A DNA stretch of 64,000 nucleotides, taken from Pseudomonas putida (GTDB lineage: Bacteria > Pseudomonadota > Gammaproteobacteria > Pseudomonadales > Pseudomonadaceae). A program made the translations under genes and the position numbers. The notes under the pieces were generated by a model. The model ran no database searches. It was not told the DNA's origin and worked only from the letters and a program-made list of their open reading frames with translations. The DNA is taken from the NCBI RefSeq assembly GCF_001941965.1, contig NZ_MKZO01000073.1, positions 186,001 through 250,000 on the forward strand. Reading direction: 5' to 3'. This document shows, one piece after another, positions 10,696 to 19,810 of this stretch. Each line of letters starts with the position of its first letter. Position 1 is the stretch's first letter.

Positions 10696-12726
10696 TTATG
10701 ACTCCAGTTTGCGAGTGACGGGCAGCGGGGTGGCAACCAGGGGCAGGCGCAGGGTGAAGCAGGTGCCCTGGCCCGGACTCGATTGCACTTCCATCTGGCC
10801 CTTGTGGTTGTTGGTGATGATGAAGTACGAGACGGACAAGCCAAGGCCGGTGCCCTGGCCGATTTCCTTGGTGGTGAAGAACGGCTCGAAGGTGCGCTTG
10901 CGGATCGCCTCGGGCATGCCGATACCGTTGTCCTCGACCTGGATCTCCGCCCACGGCGGATTCAGTCTGGTACGCAAGGTAATACGCCCGGGTTCGCGGT
11001 CGTCCTCGCGCAGGTGAATGGCCTGGGCGGCGTTCTTCAGCAGGTTGAGCAGTACCTGCTCCAGCTCATTGGCGGTGCCCGGCACCGGGCCGAGCGCCGG
11101 GTCGAACTGGCGGACGATGGCCTGGCCCTTGAAGTCGAAGCCGATGGCCAGGTCGAAGTCGTTGCCGGCGATCTCCACCGCCTGGTCGATCAGCGCCGGC
11201 AGGTCGCAGGGCGCCATCTGCCGGTTGCTGCGGCGGCTGAAGCTGAGCATATGGGTGACGATCTTCGCCGCCCGCGCCCCGGCCTGCTGGATACCGTCGA
11301 GCAGTTGCGGGACCTGGCGCTCTTCAAGGTAGTGATTGACCGTGTCCAGGTCGATGCCGGTCTCGCTGGCGGCCTCGAGGTTCTTCGGCAGGTCCGGCGA
11401 CAGGCGCCGGCGAATGTTCTGCACGTTGTGCAGGATGGCGCCCAGCGGGTTGTTGATCTCGTGGGCCATGCCCGCCGCGAGGCCGCCCACCGAAAGCATC
11501 TTCTCCGATTGCACCATCATTTCCTCCAGCGACAGGCGCTGGGTGATGTCGTCGATACGGATCACCACGCCACGCCCGCCGCCGCCCATCAGCGGGTAGA
11601 AGGTCAGGGCGTAGTGGCGCACGTCATCCTCGCGGGTCCAGGTGACCCGCTCGATCTTCGCCACCCGGTGCTTCTCGACGCTTTCCTTGAGTTGCGGCAG
11701 GAACGGCTTGAGCGGCTCGAAGGCGAGGAAGATCGGCTGGTTCAGCGCTTCGTCCAGGGGCGTACCGGAGAGGCTGCTGGCCTCCTGGTTCCACTGGGTG
11801 ACGTAGAGCTGTTCGTCGAGGGCGATCAGCGCCGAGGGCATGGAGTCGATGATGCTGTTGAGGTAGTTCTGGAAGCCGGTGAGCTTGCGCTCGATCTTGC
11901 CGCGCACCTGGACTTCCAGTTCCAGCTTGCGGTTGGTGTGGCGGGTTTCCTCGGCCAGGCCCTGGGCCTGGTCGTAGGCCTGCTGGAATTCGTCACGAGC
12001 GCGCTTGAGCTGCTGCTCCCGGGCCTCGATGCGCGACAGCATGGTGTTGAAGGCCTCGGCCAGGCTGCCGATCTCGTCGTGGTTGCCGGGGCGGGCGCGC
12101 AGGGCATAGTTTTCTTCCCGGGTGACCTGGCGCGACAGTTGTTCGAGCTGGTAGATCGGCTGGGTGATCAGGCGCTTGATCTGCCGGGCGATGATCATCC
12201 ACAGCAGCACGCTGAACACCAGGATGCCGAGGCTGGCCGTCAGGGTGCCGGTGTAGAAGGCGGTGGGCAGTTCGCTGCTGGCCACCAGCAGCAGATGGCC
12301 GGGCGGGCTGCCGGTACGGGGCAGGCGCACCAGTTGGGTACTGCGGAATTCGGTGAGGCGCCAGCCTTCGATATTGCGGTAGCGCTTGGGCAGGGCGATC
12401 GGCTCGCCATGCTGCAGCTCCGCGAGCAGCTTGCCGTCGCTGCCGTACAGCGCGGCAGCGCGCAGGGGGGTGTAGGTGTCCAGCTCGTCGAGCAGGCGGT
12501 TGGCCGCTTCCGGCGAGTCGGTGGCCTGCTGCGCCAGTTGCGGGTTGGACACCAGGCGACCGATGGTCTGCAGCGCCTGGGGCGCCATGGCCTCCTGGGA
12601 AATCCAGTAGGCGGCGCTGATAAAAGTCAGGTTGGCCACCAGCAGGATGGTGATCAGCAGCACCAGCAGTGCGGCCAGCAGTTTCTGGCCGACCGGCAGG
12701 TTTTCCAGGCGTTCGCGCAAGGGCAT
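10696..12726 (-). CDS. Orphan membrane sensor histidine kinase (HAMP-PAS-HisKA)
   Basis: A 676-residue sensor kinase. Two membrane segments (about 15-45 and 160-182) bracket a periplasmic domain; a HAMP segment follows (183-235), then a coiled coil (235-275), a PAS domain (about 285-390), and a HisKA domain with phospho-acceptor His422 in GMAHEINNPLG. The ATPase domain has N box NLLKNAAQAI, G1 VEDNGIGMP and G2 GTGLGLSVSYFI. No response regulator is adjacent. It corresponds, from memory, to the PAO1 PA4398 kinase linked to swarming and biofilm. It lies between panE and the adenosyltransferase on one strand. Confidence 0.93.
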   Translation of the reverse strand: MPLRERLENLPVGQKLLAALLVLLITILLVANLTFISAAYWISQEAMAPQALQTIGRLVSNPQLAQQATDSPEAANRLLDELDTYTPLRAAALYGSDGKLLAELQHGEPIALPKRYRNIEGWRLTEFRSTQLVRLPRTGSPPGHLLLVASSELPTAFYTGTLTASLGILVFSVLLWMIIARQIKRLITQPIYQLEQLSRQVTREENYALRARPGNHDEIGSLAEAFNTMLSRIEAREQQLKRARDEFQQAYDQAQGLAEETRHTNRKLELEVQVRGKIERKLTGFQNYLNSIIDSMPSALIALDEQLYVTQWNQEASSLSGTPLDEALNQPIFLAFEPLKPFLPQLKESVEKHRVAKIERVTWTREDDVRHYALTFYPLMGGGGRGVVIRIDDITQRLSLEEMMVQSEKMLSVGGLAAGMAHEINNPLGAILHNVQNIRRRLSPDLPKNLEAASETGIDLDTVNHYLEERQVPQLLDGIQQAGARAAKIVTHMLSFSRRSNRQMAPCDLPALIDQAVEIAGNDFDLAIGFDFKGQAIVRQFDPALGPVPGTANELEQVLLNLLKNAAQAIHLREDDREPGRITLRTRLNPPWAEIQVEDNGIGMPEAIRKRTFEPFFTTKEIGQGTGLGLSVSYFIITNNHKGQMEVQSSPGQGTCFTLRLPLVATPLPVTRKLES

Positions 12727-12772
12727 GGTGACGGCGTGGTCCTGTGGGTGATGGGGCAGGGTAACGCTGCCC

Positions 12773-13690
12773 TCAGTCGCTGGGCAATCCGTGGCTGTCC
12801 AGGTGTTCGACCAGGCGCCGATAGAGCCGTTCCAGATGGGGCAGCGGCTGACCGTGGCGCATCGCGCTGCGGCAGACGTGGCCGAGCAGGTAGTGGATCT
12901 CGGTCCGGCGGCCGTTGCGTACGTCCTGGTACATCGAAGAGTAGTTCGCGGCGGTGGCCTCGATCACCCGTTGTACCTCGGTTTCCAGGTTTTCCGCCGC
13001 TTGTGGCTGGCCGCAGCGCTGCAGCAGCCCGGCCAGCTCGGCGCACAGGGTGGCGACTTCGCAATGATGTCCGGCGAGGCCGCCGTTGCGGCAATCGTAG
13101 AGCACGGTCAGCGGGTTGATCGCGCAGTTCAGGGCCAGCTTGCGCCACAGGCGGGTGAGGATGTCCGGTGTCCATTCATGGGGAATGCCGGCGTCGGTGA
13201 GGTCGTCGAGCCAGGTCGGTGCCAGCGGGTTGGCAGGATCGCCCAGCCAGTTGAAACCGTGGCCGGCGAAGTTCACCTGCCAGTCGCGCTCGCGGAAAGC
13301 GCCTTCGGTGCTGGAAGCGAATATGCAGCGGGCCTGCGGGACCCGGGCGGCGACTTCGTCCTGGCTGCCGAGGCCGTTCTGCAGGAGGATCAGCTCGGCG
13401 TCCGGTGCCAGGCGGTGGGCGATGCTGGCGATGGCCTTTTCTGCGTCATAGGCCTTGCAGGCCAGCAGCAGGCGCTGGATCGGCGTGTCTGCGTCGAGGG
13501 TTTCCGCGGGGATGGCAAAGGTCGCCGGCTGGCCTTGTTCGACCAGGTTCAGGCCGCCCGCCGCCTCATAGGACTGCAGGCGCTGCGCGCTGCGCAGGAT
13601 CAGGCGAACCGGTTTGCCGGCGCGGGCCAGGCGACAGGCCCAGAGGCTGCCGAGGCTGCCGGCGCCGAGAATATGCCAGGTGCTGCTCAT
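12773..13690 (-). CDS. panE: 2-Dehydropantoate 2-reductase
   Basis: NADPH-dependent reduction of ketopantoate to pantoate, a step of pantothenate and CoA synthesis. The 305-residue protein starts with the Rossmann motif HILGAGSLGSLWA (residues 6-18), and carries the catalytic lysine block in RLWRKLALNCAINPLTVL. A second ketopantoate reductase-like gene is common in Pseudomonas (apbA/panE paralogues), so which paralogue supplies pantoate is not decided by sequence. It heads the operon with the histidine kinase (46 nt gap) and the adenosyltransferase and is divergent from yajQ. Confidence 0.9.
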   Translation of the reverse strand: MSSTWHILGAGSLGSLWACRLARAGKPVRLILRSAQRLQSYEAAGGLNLVEQGQPATFAIPAETLDADTPIQRLLLACKAYDAEKAIASIAHRLAPDAELILLQNGLGSQDEVAARVPQARCIFASSTEGAFRERDWQVNFAGHGFNWLGDPANPLAPTWLDDLTDAGIPHEWTPDILTRLWRKLALNCAINPLTVLYDCRNGGLAGHHCEVATLCAELAGLLQRCGQPQAAENLETEVQRVIEATAANYSSMYQDVRNGRRTEIHYLLGHVCRSAMRHGQPLPHLERLYRRLVEHLDSHGLPSD

Positions 13691-13805
13691 CAGCGTTTCC
13701 CAAGCGTTTATAATGAGCCGGCATTTTAACCGTCAAACCCGGTGCGCTCCATCGCACTCCCGTCAAGGAGTGCCAGCGCACCTTTTATTTTCTGGAGAAA
13801 AAGGT

Positions 13806-14291
13806 ATGCCGTCGTTCGACGTGGTATCGGAACTGGACAAGCACGAAGTCACCAACGCCGTGGAAAACGCCATCAAGGAACTGGATCGCCGCTACGACCT
13901 GAAGGGCAAGGGCAGCTTCGAGTTCAAGGAAAAGGACCAGACCGTCCTGCTGACCGCCGAAGCCGAGTTTCAGCTGGAAGCCATGGTCGAGATCCTGCGT
14001 CTGGCCTTGGTCAAGCGCAAGATCGACGTCCAGTGCCTGGAGATCAAGGACGCCTACGCCTCCGGCAAGGAAATGAAGCAGGAAGCGGTGTTCAAGGAAG
14101 GTATCGATAAAGAGCTGGCGAAGAAGATCGTCGCTCACATCAAGGATGCCAAGCTCAAGGTCCAGGCCGCGATCCAGGGCGAGCAGATCCGTGTGACCGG
14201 CAAGAAGCGCGACGACCTGCAGGAATGCATCGCCGCCCTGCGTGGCCATGAGTTCGGCATGCCGCTGCAGTTCAACAATTTCCGCGATTGA
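13806..14291 (+). CDS. yajQ: YajQ family nucleotide-binding protein
   Basis: A 161-residue protein of the YajQ/UPF0234 family with the typical start MPSFDVVSELDKHEV and end GMPLQFNNFRD. Members bind nucleotides; some bind cyclic di-GMP and act with LysR regulators in xanthomonads and P. aeruginosa. The ATG at 13806 follows TCTGGAGAAAAAGGT, a good ribosome site. Longer in-frame readings into the panE promoter are rejected. A 9-bp inverted repeat (CAGGAACCT/AGGTTCCTG, 14303-14340) follows without a T tract. Confidence 0.95.
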   Translation: MPSFDVVSELDKHEVTNAVENAIKELDRRYDLKGKGSFEFKEKDQTVLLTAEAEFQLEAMVEILRLALVKRKIDVQCLEIKDAYASGKEMKQEAVFKEGIDKELAKKIVAHIKDAKLKVQAAIQGEQIRVTGKKRDDLQECIAALRGHEFGMPLQFNNFRD

Positions 14292-14399
14292 TCACGGCGT
14301 TTCAGGAACCTTGGCGCTTTGTCGGCGTCCCAGGTTCCTGGCGTCGCTGAATCGTTTGCGGCGCTTTAATTTCTGTTTTTTGCCGCATCAGGAGGGCAT

Positions 14400-15245
14400 A
14401 TGGATTTGAATGCAGAGGTCGATCAACTGGTCAGGACTTCGCAGACCTGGATTCCGTTGATCATGGAATACGGCAGCCGCCTGGCCCTGGCGCTGATCAC
14501 CCTGGCGATCGGCTGGTGGCTGATCAACAAGGTCACCGCGAAACTCGGCAAGCTGCTGGCCCTGCGCAACGCCGACACCGCGCTGCAAGGCTTTATCAGC
14601 ACCCTGGCCAATATCATCCTGAAGATCCTGCTGTTCGTCAGCGTGGCCTCGATGATCGGCGTGGAAACCACCTCGTTCGTTGCCGCCATCGGTGCCGCCG
14701 GCCTGGCCATCGGCCTGGCCCTGCAAGGCAGCCTGGCGAACTTCGCCGGTGGTGTGCTGATCCTGCTGTTCCGTCCGTTCCGCCTCGGCGACTGGATCGA
14801 GGCGCAGGGTGTCAGCGGCACCGTGGACAGCATCCAGATCTTCCACACCGTGCTGCGCACCGGCGACAACAAGACGGTGATCGTGCCCAACGGCAACCTG
14901 TCCAACGGCATCATCACCAACTACAACCGCCAGCCGACCCGCAAGGTGGTGTTCGACGTCGGTGTCGACTACGAGGCCGACCTGCAGAAGGCCCGCAACG
15001 TCCTGCTCGAGCTGGCCAAGAACGACCCGCGGGTGCACAAGGATCCGGCGCCGCAGGCGGTGGTTTCGACCCTGGGCGACAGTTCCATCACCGTTTCCCT
15101 GCGGATCTGGGTTAATACTGCGGATTACTGGGACGTGATGTTCATGCTCAACGAGCACGCGCGTGACCGGCTGAAGGACGAGGGGATCGATATTCCCTTT
15201 CCGCAGCGCGTGATTCGTGTAGTGCAGGAGACTGCTGCCCAGTAG
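14400..15245 (+). CDS. mscS: Small-conductance mechanosensitive channel MscS
   Basis: Tension-gated inner membrane channel releasing solutes on hypo-osmotic shock. The 281-residue protein (E. coli MscS is 286) has three membrane helices; TM3 is clear in the pore segment AAIGAAGLAIGLALQGSLAN (about 97-116) followed by the beta domain (GDWIEAQGVSGTV) and the cytoplasmic vestibule. The start follows a very strong CAGGAGGG ribosome site. It stands alone between yajQ and a REPIN. Confidence 0.95.
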   Translation: MDLNAEVDQLVRTSQTWIPLIMEYGSRLALALITLAIGWWLINKVTAKLGKLLALRNADTALQGFISTLANIILKILLFVSVASMIGVETTSFVAAIGAAGLAIGLALQGSLANFAGGVLILLFRPFRLGDWIEAQGVSGTVDSIQIFHTVLRTGDNKTVIVPNGNLSNGIITNYNRQPTRKVVFDVGVDYEADLQKARNVLLELAKNDPRVHKDPAPQAVVSTLGDSSITVSLRIWVNTADYWDVMFMLNEHARDRLKDEGIDIPFPQRVIRVVQETAAQ

Positions 15246-15268
15246 TCAGCCCTGTGTCGTTGCTGATG

Positions 15269-15332
15269 GCCCTATCGCTGGCAAGCCAGCTCCCACAAAA
15301 CCCTGTGGGAGCTGGCTTGCCAGCGATAGGGC
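15269..15332. repeat. REPIN with minimal spacer
   Basis: Two REP copies in inverted orientation, GCCCTATCGCTGGCAAGCCA... and its reverse complement, separated only by AAAACCCT. The outer flanks (GCCCTATCGC / GCGATAGGGC) pair perfectly, so the 64-nt element can form one long hairpin downstream of mscS. Confidence 0.9.
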
Positions 15333-15428
15333 CCTGAAGGCATTACACTTCTTCACTTCTCCCCGCTATCGGTCCGACAGGGTTTTCTGGCATACAGCCC
15401 GGTCTAGTCTTCAACTGCCGACCGACCC

Positions 15429-16652
15429 ATGACCCCGCTCATCAAGATCACTCCCTTCAGAGCCTTCTGCTTCGCCCTGACCCTGGCCCTGTTCGAACTC
15501 CTCACCTACCTCGCCAGCGACGTGGTCATGCCGGCCATGCCGCAGGTGGTCAGCGACCTCGACGCCAGTCCCGAATTCATCCCCCACGCCCTGAACCTCT
15601 ACCTGCTCGGCGGAGTACTCCTGCAATGGCTGATCGGCCCGCTGGCCGATCGCTATGGCCGGCGCCCGCTGCTGCTCGGCGGCTGCGCGTTCTTCTGCGT
15701 GGCCTGCCTGGTGACCTACTGGGTCGACGGTATCGAGATGTTCAACCTGCTGCGCCTGTTGCAGGGCATCGGCCTGGGCTTCGTGGTCACGGTCAGCTAC
15801 CCGGCCCTGAACGAGGCCTTCAGCGAGGCGGATGCGGTGCGGATGATGGCGCTGCTGGCCAATATCGCCCTGTTGTCGCCGCTGCTCGGGCCGTTGGTGG
15901 GCACGCTGCTGCTGGAGTGGGTGTCCTGGCGCTGGCTGTTCGTGCTGTTCGGCATCACTGCCGTGCTGGCCTGGTTCGCCTTGTACCGCTTCATGCCGGA
16001 GACCCTGGGGGTCGAGCGCCGTGATGGTTCGCGCCTGGCGTTCCAGCCGATCCACCTGCTGCCGCTGCTGTCCGGCTACGCGCAGTTGCTCGGCAATCGC
16101 CGTTTCGTCGCCGGCAGCGCCGCGTTGGGCCTGATCGGCCTGCCGCTGATCGGCTGGATCGGCCTGTCGCCGGTACTGCTGATCCATGACGAGGGCCTGA
16201 GCAAGATGGAATACGCGCTGTGGCAGTTGCCGGTGTTCGGCGGGCTGATCCTCGGCAACCTGATCATCAACCGCATCGCCGATCGGTATCCGCTGACCGC
16301 ACTGGTCCGCGGTGCCCTCTGGCCTTTTCTCGCCGGGTTGGCGCTGGCTTTGCTGGCAACCTGGATCTACCCGAGCGTGCCCAGCCTGGTGGTCGGTCTG
16401 TCGATCTATGCCCTGGGCCTGGGTATCGGCAACGCCGTGCTGTACCGCATGACCCTGTTCAGCAGCGAGCAGAGCAAGGGCCTGGTCTCGGCCATGCTGG
16501 GGATGATCACCATCGCCCTGCTGGGCCTGGGCGGTGTGGTGATGGCCATGTTCGGCGCCGGGGCCAGCCTGCTGGCGTTCGCCGTGGCTTCGGGCGTGGC
16601 CGGGGTGCTGGCGCTGTGGCCGCTGCGGGGCGTGTTGCAGCAGCAGCCCTGA
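15429..16652 (+). CDS. mdfA: MFS multidrug efflux transporter, MdfA type
   Basis: A 407-residue, 12-TM major facilitator drug/proton antiporter. TM1 contains FELLTYLASD, so Glu23 and Asp31 align with the two functional acidic residues (Glu26, Asp34) of E. coli MdfA; motif A is in GPLADRYGRRP and motif B in LRLLQGIGLGF. I infer multidrug and possibly alkali-cation/H+ exchange. No clear ribosome site precedes the ATG. Its stop codon directly abuts that of convergent ampG, with no intergenic base, so the two transcripts must overlap. Confidence 0.85.
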   Translation: MTPLIKITPFRAFCFALTLALFELLTYLASDVVMPAMPQVVSDLDASPEFIPHALNLYLLGGVLLQWLIGPLADRYGRRPLLLGGCAFFCVACLVTYWVDGIEMFNLLRLLQGIGLGFVVTVSYPALNEAFSEADAVRMMALLANIALLSPLLGPLVGTLLLEWVSWRWLFVLFGITAVLAWFALYRFMPETLGVERRDGSRLAFQPIHLLPLLSGYAQLLGNRRFVAGSAALGLIGLPLIGWIGLSPVLLIHDEGLSKMEYALWQLPVFGGLILGNLIINRIADRYPLTALVRGALWPFLAGLALALLATWIYPSVPSLVVGLSIYALGLGIGNAVLYRMTLFSSEQSKGLVSAMLGMITIALLGLGGVVMAMFGAGASLLAFAVASGVAGVLALWPLRGVLQQQP

Positions 16653-18224
16653 TCAGGACTGCTGCTGTTCGCTGGCAGGGGCGGCGGCGGGTTGCTCCGC
16701 CTGCTGGTCCGGATCCTTGCCGCGACGGATCTCCTGGTGCCAGTGCAAGGCGATCAGAATCAGGGTCGGTACGCCGAGCAGGGCGGTGATCAGGAAGAAG
16801 TCGTGGTAGCCGAACTTCTCCACCAGCACCCCGGAATAGCCGCCGATCAGGCGTGGCAGCAGGAGCATGATCGAGCTGAGCAGGGCGTACTGGGTAGCGG
16901 AGAACTTCAGGTTGGTCAGGCTCGACAGGTAGGCGACGAAGGCCGAGGTGGCCAGGCCCGAGCTGAAGTTGTCGAGGGAGATGGTCACCACCAGCATCTG
17001 GATGTTCGGGCCCATGTCGGCGAGCATCACGAACAGGATATTGGTCGCGGCCGAGGCGGCGCCGCCGATGAACAGGATCGGCAGGATGCCGAAGCGCACG
17101 ATCAGCAAGCCGCCGATGCCGGCGCCGAGCAGGGTCATGATCAGGCCGAAGATCTTGCTGACGCTGGCGATCTGGTCCTTGGTGAAGCCCTGGTCGATGT
17201 AGAACACGTTGGCCATCACGCCCATCACCGTGTCGGACATCCGGTAGGTGGCGATCAGCCCGAGCAGCAGCAGGGCCTGCCAGCGGTAGCGGTGGATGAA
17301 GTCGTTGACCGGCGTCAGCACCGGCGCCAGGCCGCGCCGGCCCATGGCCGAGAGGCACAGGCAGGTCAGGGTGGTGTAGAGGATGGCGCGCAGGAAGGCG
17401 CGGTCTTCCAGGAGCAGGTCGAGCAGGCTGACGCCGTCGAACAGCACGCTGGCGAAATCGGTGTTGTACAACTGGGTAAACATCGCAGGGACCGAGACCA
17501 GCAGCACGATCAGTACGAACACCGAGATCAGCTGGTGACTGAAGCCGTAGCGCGCGGCCTGCAACTGGGTGCGCAGCGACACCGGGGGTTCACGCATCAG
17601 CAGGGTGGTGATCACTGCCGGAAGCATCATCAGGCCGAACAGCACGTAGGTGCCGGTCCAGGCCTTGTGCATGTAGTTGAAACCGGTGGAGCCGAACCAC
17701 TCGGCGAAGAACAGCGCGCCAGCGGTGGCGAGCAGGGCGGCGACCCGGTAGCCGGCCATGTAGCTGGCGGCGAGGGCGGCCTGGCGCTGGTCGTCGGCGA
17801 TTTCCAGACGGTAGGCGTCGACGGCGATGTCCTGGGTGGCGGAAGCGAAGGCGACGAGAACGGCCAGGGCGATCAGCCAGGACAAGTGCTTCTGCGGATC
17901 GCAGAAGCCCATTCCGACCAGGCCGATAAGCACCAGGATCTGCGACAGCACCAGCCACGAGCGGCGCCGGCCGAGCTTGCCGAGCAAGGGCAGGCGCCAT
18001 TGATCGAGCAGTGGCGACCAGACCCATTTGAAGGCGTAGGCCAGGCCGATCAGGCTTGCATAGCCGATGGTCTCGCGTGCCACTCCGGCCTCGCGCAACC
18101 AGACCGAGAGGGTCGAGAACACCAACATGTAAGGCAGGCCGGCGGCGAAACCGAGCAGCAGGAGCACCACAGTCGACGGGCTGGCATAGGCAGCGAGCGC
18201 AGCGCGCCAGGTTTTACGGGGCAT
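16653..18224 (-). CDS. ampG: Muropeptide permease AmpG
   Basis: Inner membrane permease importing GlcNAc-anhydroMurNAc peptides for cell-wall recycling, and thereby feeding AmpR/AmpC induction. The 523-residue, MFS-fold protein begins with an N-terminal region matching AmpG (GFAAGLPYMLVFSTLSVWLRE) and has the conserved FAYAFKWVWSPLLD-type segment (here LAYAFKWVWSPLLDQ). The C-terminus ends in a low-complexity Q/P/A tail. It lies 43 nt downstream of the alkyltransferase-like gene on the same strand and converges with the MdfA-type gene. Confidence 0.93.
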   Translation of the reverse strand: MPRKTWRAALAAYASPSTVVLLLLGFAAGLPYMLVFSTLSVWLREAGVARETIGYASLIGLAYAFKWVWSPLLDQWRLPLLGKLGRRRSWLVLSQILVLIGLVGMGFCDPQKHLSWLIALAVLVAFASATQDIAVDAYRLEIADDQRQAALAASYMAGYRVAALLATAGALFFAEWFGSTGFNYMHKAWTGTYVLFGLMMLPAVITTLLMREPPVSLRTQLQAARYGFSHQLISVFVLIVLLVSVPAMFTQLYNTDFASVLFDGVSLLDLLLEDRAFLRAILYTTLTCLCLSAMGRRGLAPVLTPVNDFIHRYRWQALLLLGLIATYRMSDTVMGVMANVFYIDQGFTKDQIASVSKIFGLIMTLLGAGIGGLLIVRFGILPILFIGGAASAATNILFVMLADMGPNIQMLVVTISLDNFSSGLATSAFVAYLSSLTNLKFSATQYALLSSIMLLLPRLIGGYSGVLVEKFGYHDFFLITALLGVPTLILIALHWHQEIRRGKDPDQQAEQPAAAPASEQQQS

Positions 18225-18267
18225 GGGCCAACATCTGCCTCAAGAATACGAACACAAAGCGCGCACT

Positions 18268-18621
18268 CTAACTGGTGTGATCCATCGGACGCCAGCCATG
18301 GCGCGACATATCGACGCGATTATTGCGCAGGCTGACCCCTTCGGCGCGCAAGCGCGCCCGTTGCTCATCGCCCGAAGGCGTTCCTTGCTCAAGGCTGAGA
18401 CGACCGCCGGCACCCAGCACCCGGTGCCAGGGCAGGCGCGTGTCGGCCGGCAACTGGCTGAGGGTACGCCCGACCCAGCGGGCAGCGCGGCCCAGGCCGG
18501 CCATTTCGGCCAGTTCGCCATAACTGACCACCTTGCCCGGCGGGATCTGGTTCATGACCAGGTACAGCGCCGTTCGTCGGCCTTCGGCGCTTTCCTGGGT
18601 CATGTCGGAGGCGGCATTCAT
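18268..18621 (-). CDS. Alkyltransferase-like protein (ATL, MGMT family without catalytic Cys)
   Basis: A 117-residue homologue of the O6-alkylguanine transferase C-terminal domain. The active-site PCHRV is replaced by PWHRVL, with Trp65 in the cysteine position, which is the mark of alkyltransferase-like proteins (Atl1, YbaZ). These bind O6-alkylguanine and flag it for nucleotide excision repair instead of dealkylating it. The helix-turn-helix segment YGELAEMAGLGRAARWVGRTL is present. I chose the ATG at 18621, with a GGGGGA about 10 nt upstream; a GTG nine codons earlier is the alternative. Confidence 0.87.
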   Translation of the reverse strand: MNAASDMTQESAEGRRTALYLVMNQIPPGKVVSYGELAEMAGLGRAARWVGRTLSQLPADTRLPWHRVLGAGGRLSLEQGTPSGDEQRARLRAEGVSLRNNRVDMSRHGWRPMDHTS

Positions 18622-18765
18622 TCGGGTGTTTCCCCCTTCGCGGTGCACACGGAGAAAGGGTTGCTAATTGAACTCATTGGCATTGGGTGGGTCTTTCCTT
18701 GCTCTGGGCCTGGGCATCCGGATAATGCCCGACTTTTTCTCGCGAACCTGAACTCAGTGCTGCCT

Positions 18766-19773
18766 ATGTATTCTAGAACCCTGTTGTGCCTTGCAATGGT
18801 CGGCGCGTGCGCGCCGGCTCTCGCCGATACCGTGTGGATGAAGAACGGTGACCGCCTGAGCGGCAAGATCAAGGTGTTCGATGGCGGCAAGCTGCTGCTG
18901 GAAACCCCTTACGGCGGCTCCATTCCGCTGGACTGGAAGCAGGTCAAGACCCTGGAGAGCGACCAGGAACTGCTGGTCAAGCAGGACGAGTACAACGGTG
19001 AGCGCGCCAAGTCGCTGCAGGCCGCCGAACCGGGCAAAGTGATCCTGGCCAACGGCGAGGCGCCGAAGACCGTCGAGCTGGCGAGCATCCAGCAGATCAT
19101 GAAGCCCAAGCCGGTGGTCGAGGACCTGGTCTGGAAGGGCAACGTCGACCTGGCCCTGGACTACAAGCGCGCCGAGACCAACACCGACGACTACGACGTC
19201 GACTTCAAGACAACCGCCCGTCACGGTCGCTGGCGGCACAACGCCGAAGGCGAATACAACCGCGACAGCAAGGACGATGTCACCACCACCAACAACTGGA
19301 GCGCCGAGTACGCCCTGGACCGCTTCATCACCGACAAGTGGTTCTGGCAGGGCCGCCTGGAATACAAGCGCGACCATATCGAGGACCTGGCTCGCCAGCG
19401 TACCGTCGGTACCGGCCCGGGCTACCAGTTCTGGGATGACGAACTGGGCGCCTTCTCCCTCGGTTCGCTGCTCAACCGCACCGACTACGAGTACGCCGAT
19501 GGCGGCAAGGACAACTTCTATTCCGTCGGCATGAAGTGGAACTACAACCGCTACCTGATCGGCAAGACGGTCGAGGTCTTCACCAACGGCGAGGTCGGCA
19601 AGCCGCTGGGCAATGTCGCCGACTACAGCCTGGATGCCGAGCTGGGTCTGCGCTACAAGGTCACCGAGTGGGCCTCGCTGAACCTCAAGGCGGAAAAGGA
19701 CATCATCAGCGGCACCCGCGACAGCGATCTGGACAAGACCCGCTACACCGCCGGATTCGGCGTGACCTGGTAA
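18766..19773 (+). CDS. DUF481 outer membrane protein (YdiY-like)
   Basis: A 335-residue exported protein. The signal peptide is clear (MYSRTLLCLAMVGACAPALA, cleavage before DTVWM). The N-terminal third (about 21-115) resembles a small beta domain found with DUF481 (MKNGDRLSGKI, LETPYGGSI); the rest has alternating aromatic/polar strands typical of a small beta barrel and ends in FGVTW, with a terminal aromatic residue as in BAM substrates. Function is unknown. It is divergent from the ATL gene. Only a weak ribosome site is visible. Confidence 0.85.
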   Translation: MYSRTLLCLAMVGACAPALADTVWMKNGDRLSGKIKVFDGGKLLLETPYGGSIPLDWKQVKTLESDQELLVKQDEYNGERAKSLQAAEPGKVILANGEAPKTVELASIQQIMKPKPVVEDLVWKGNVDLALDYKRAETNTDDYDVDFKTTARHGRWRHNAEGEYNRDSKDDVTTTNNWSAEYALDRFITDKWFWQGRLEYKRDHIEDLARQRTVGTGPGYQFWDDELGAFSLGSLLNRTDYEYADGGKDNFYSVGMKWNYNRYLIGKTVEVFTNGEVGKPLGNVADYSLDAELGLRYKVTEWASLNLKAEKDIISGTRDSDLDKTRYTAGFGVTW

Positions 19774-19810
19774 CACGGCTCCGGGAAGCGGGCCCCTTGG
19801 CATCGGCAAC

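Noticed and set aside
10783..13119. A 778-codon plus-strand open frame opposite the histidine kinase and panE
   Set aside because: Composition typical of antisense reading; the kinase on the other strand has every expected motif.
14303..14340. Inverted repeat after yajQ as a terminator
   Set aside because: Nine-base arms but a 20-nt loop and no T tract; not convincing.
18223..18765. Extension of the DUF481 frame upstream to 18223
   Set aside because: That part is antisense to the ATL gene, and the signal peptide begins at 18766.
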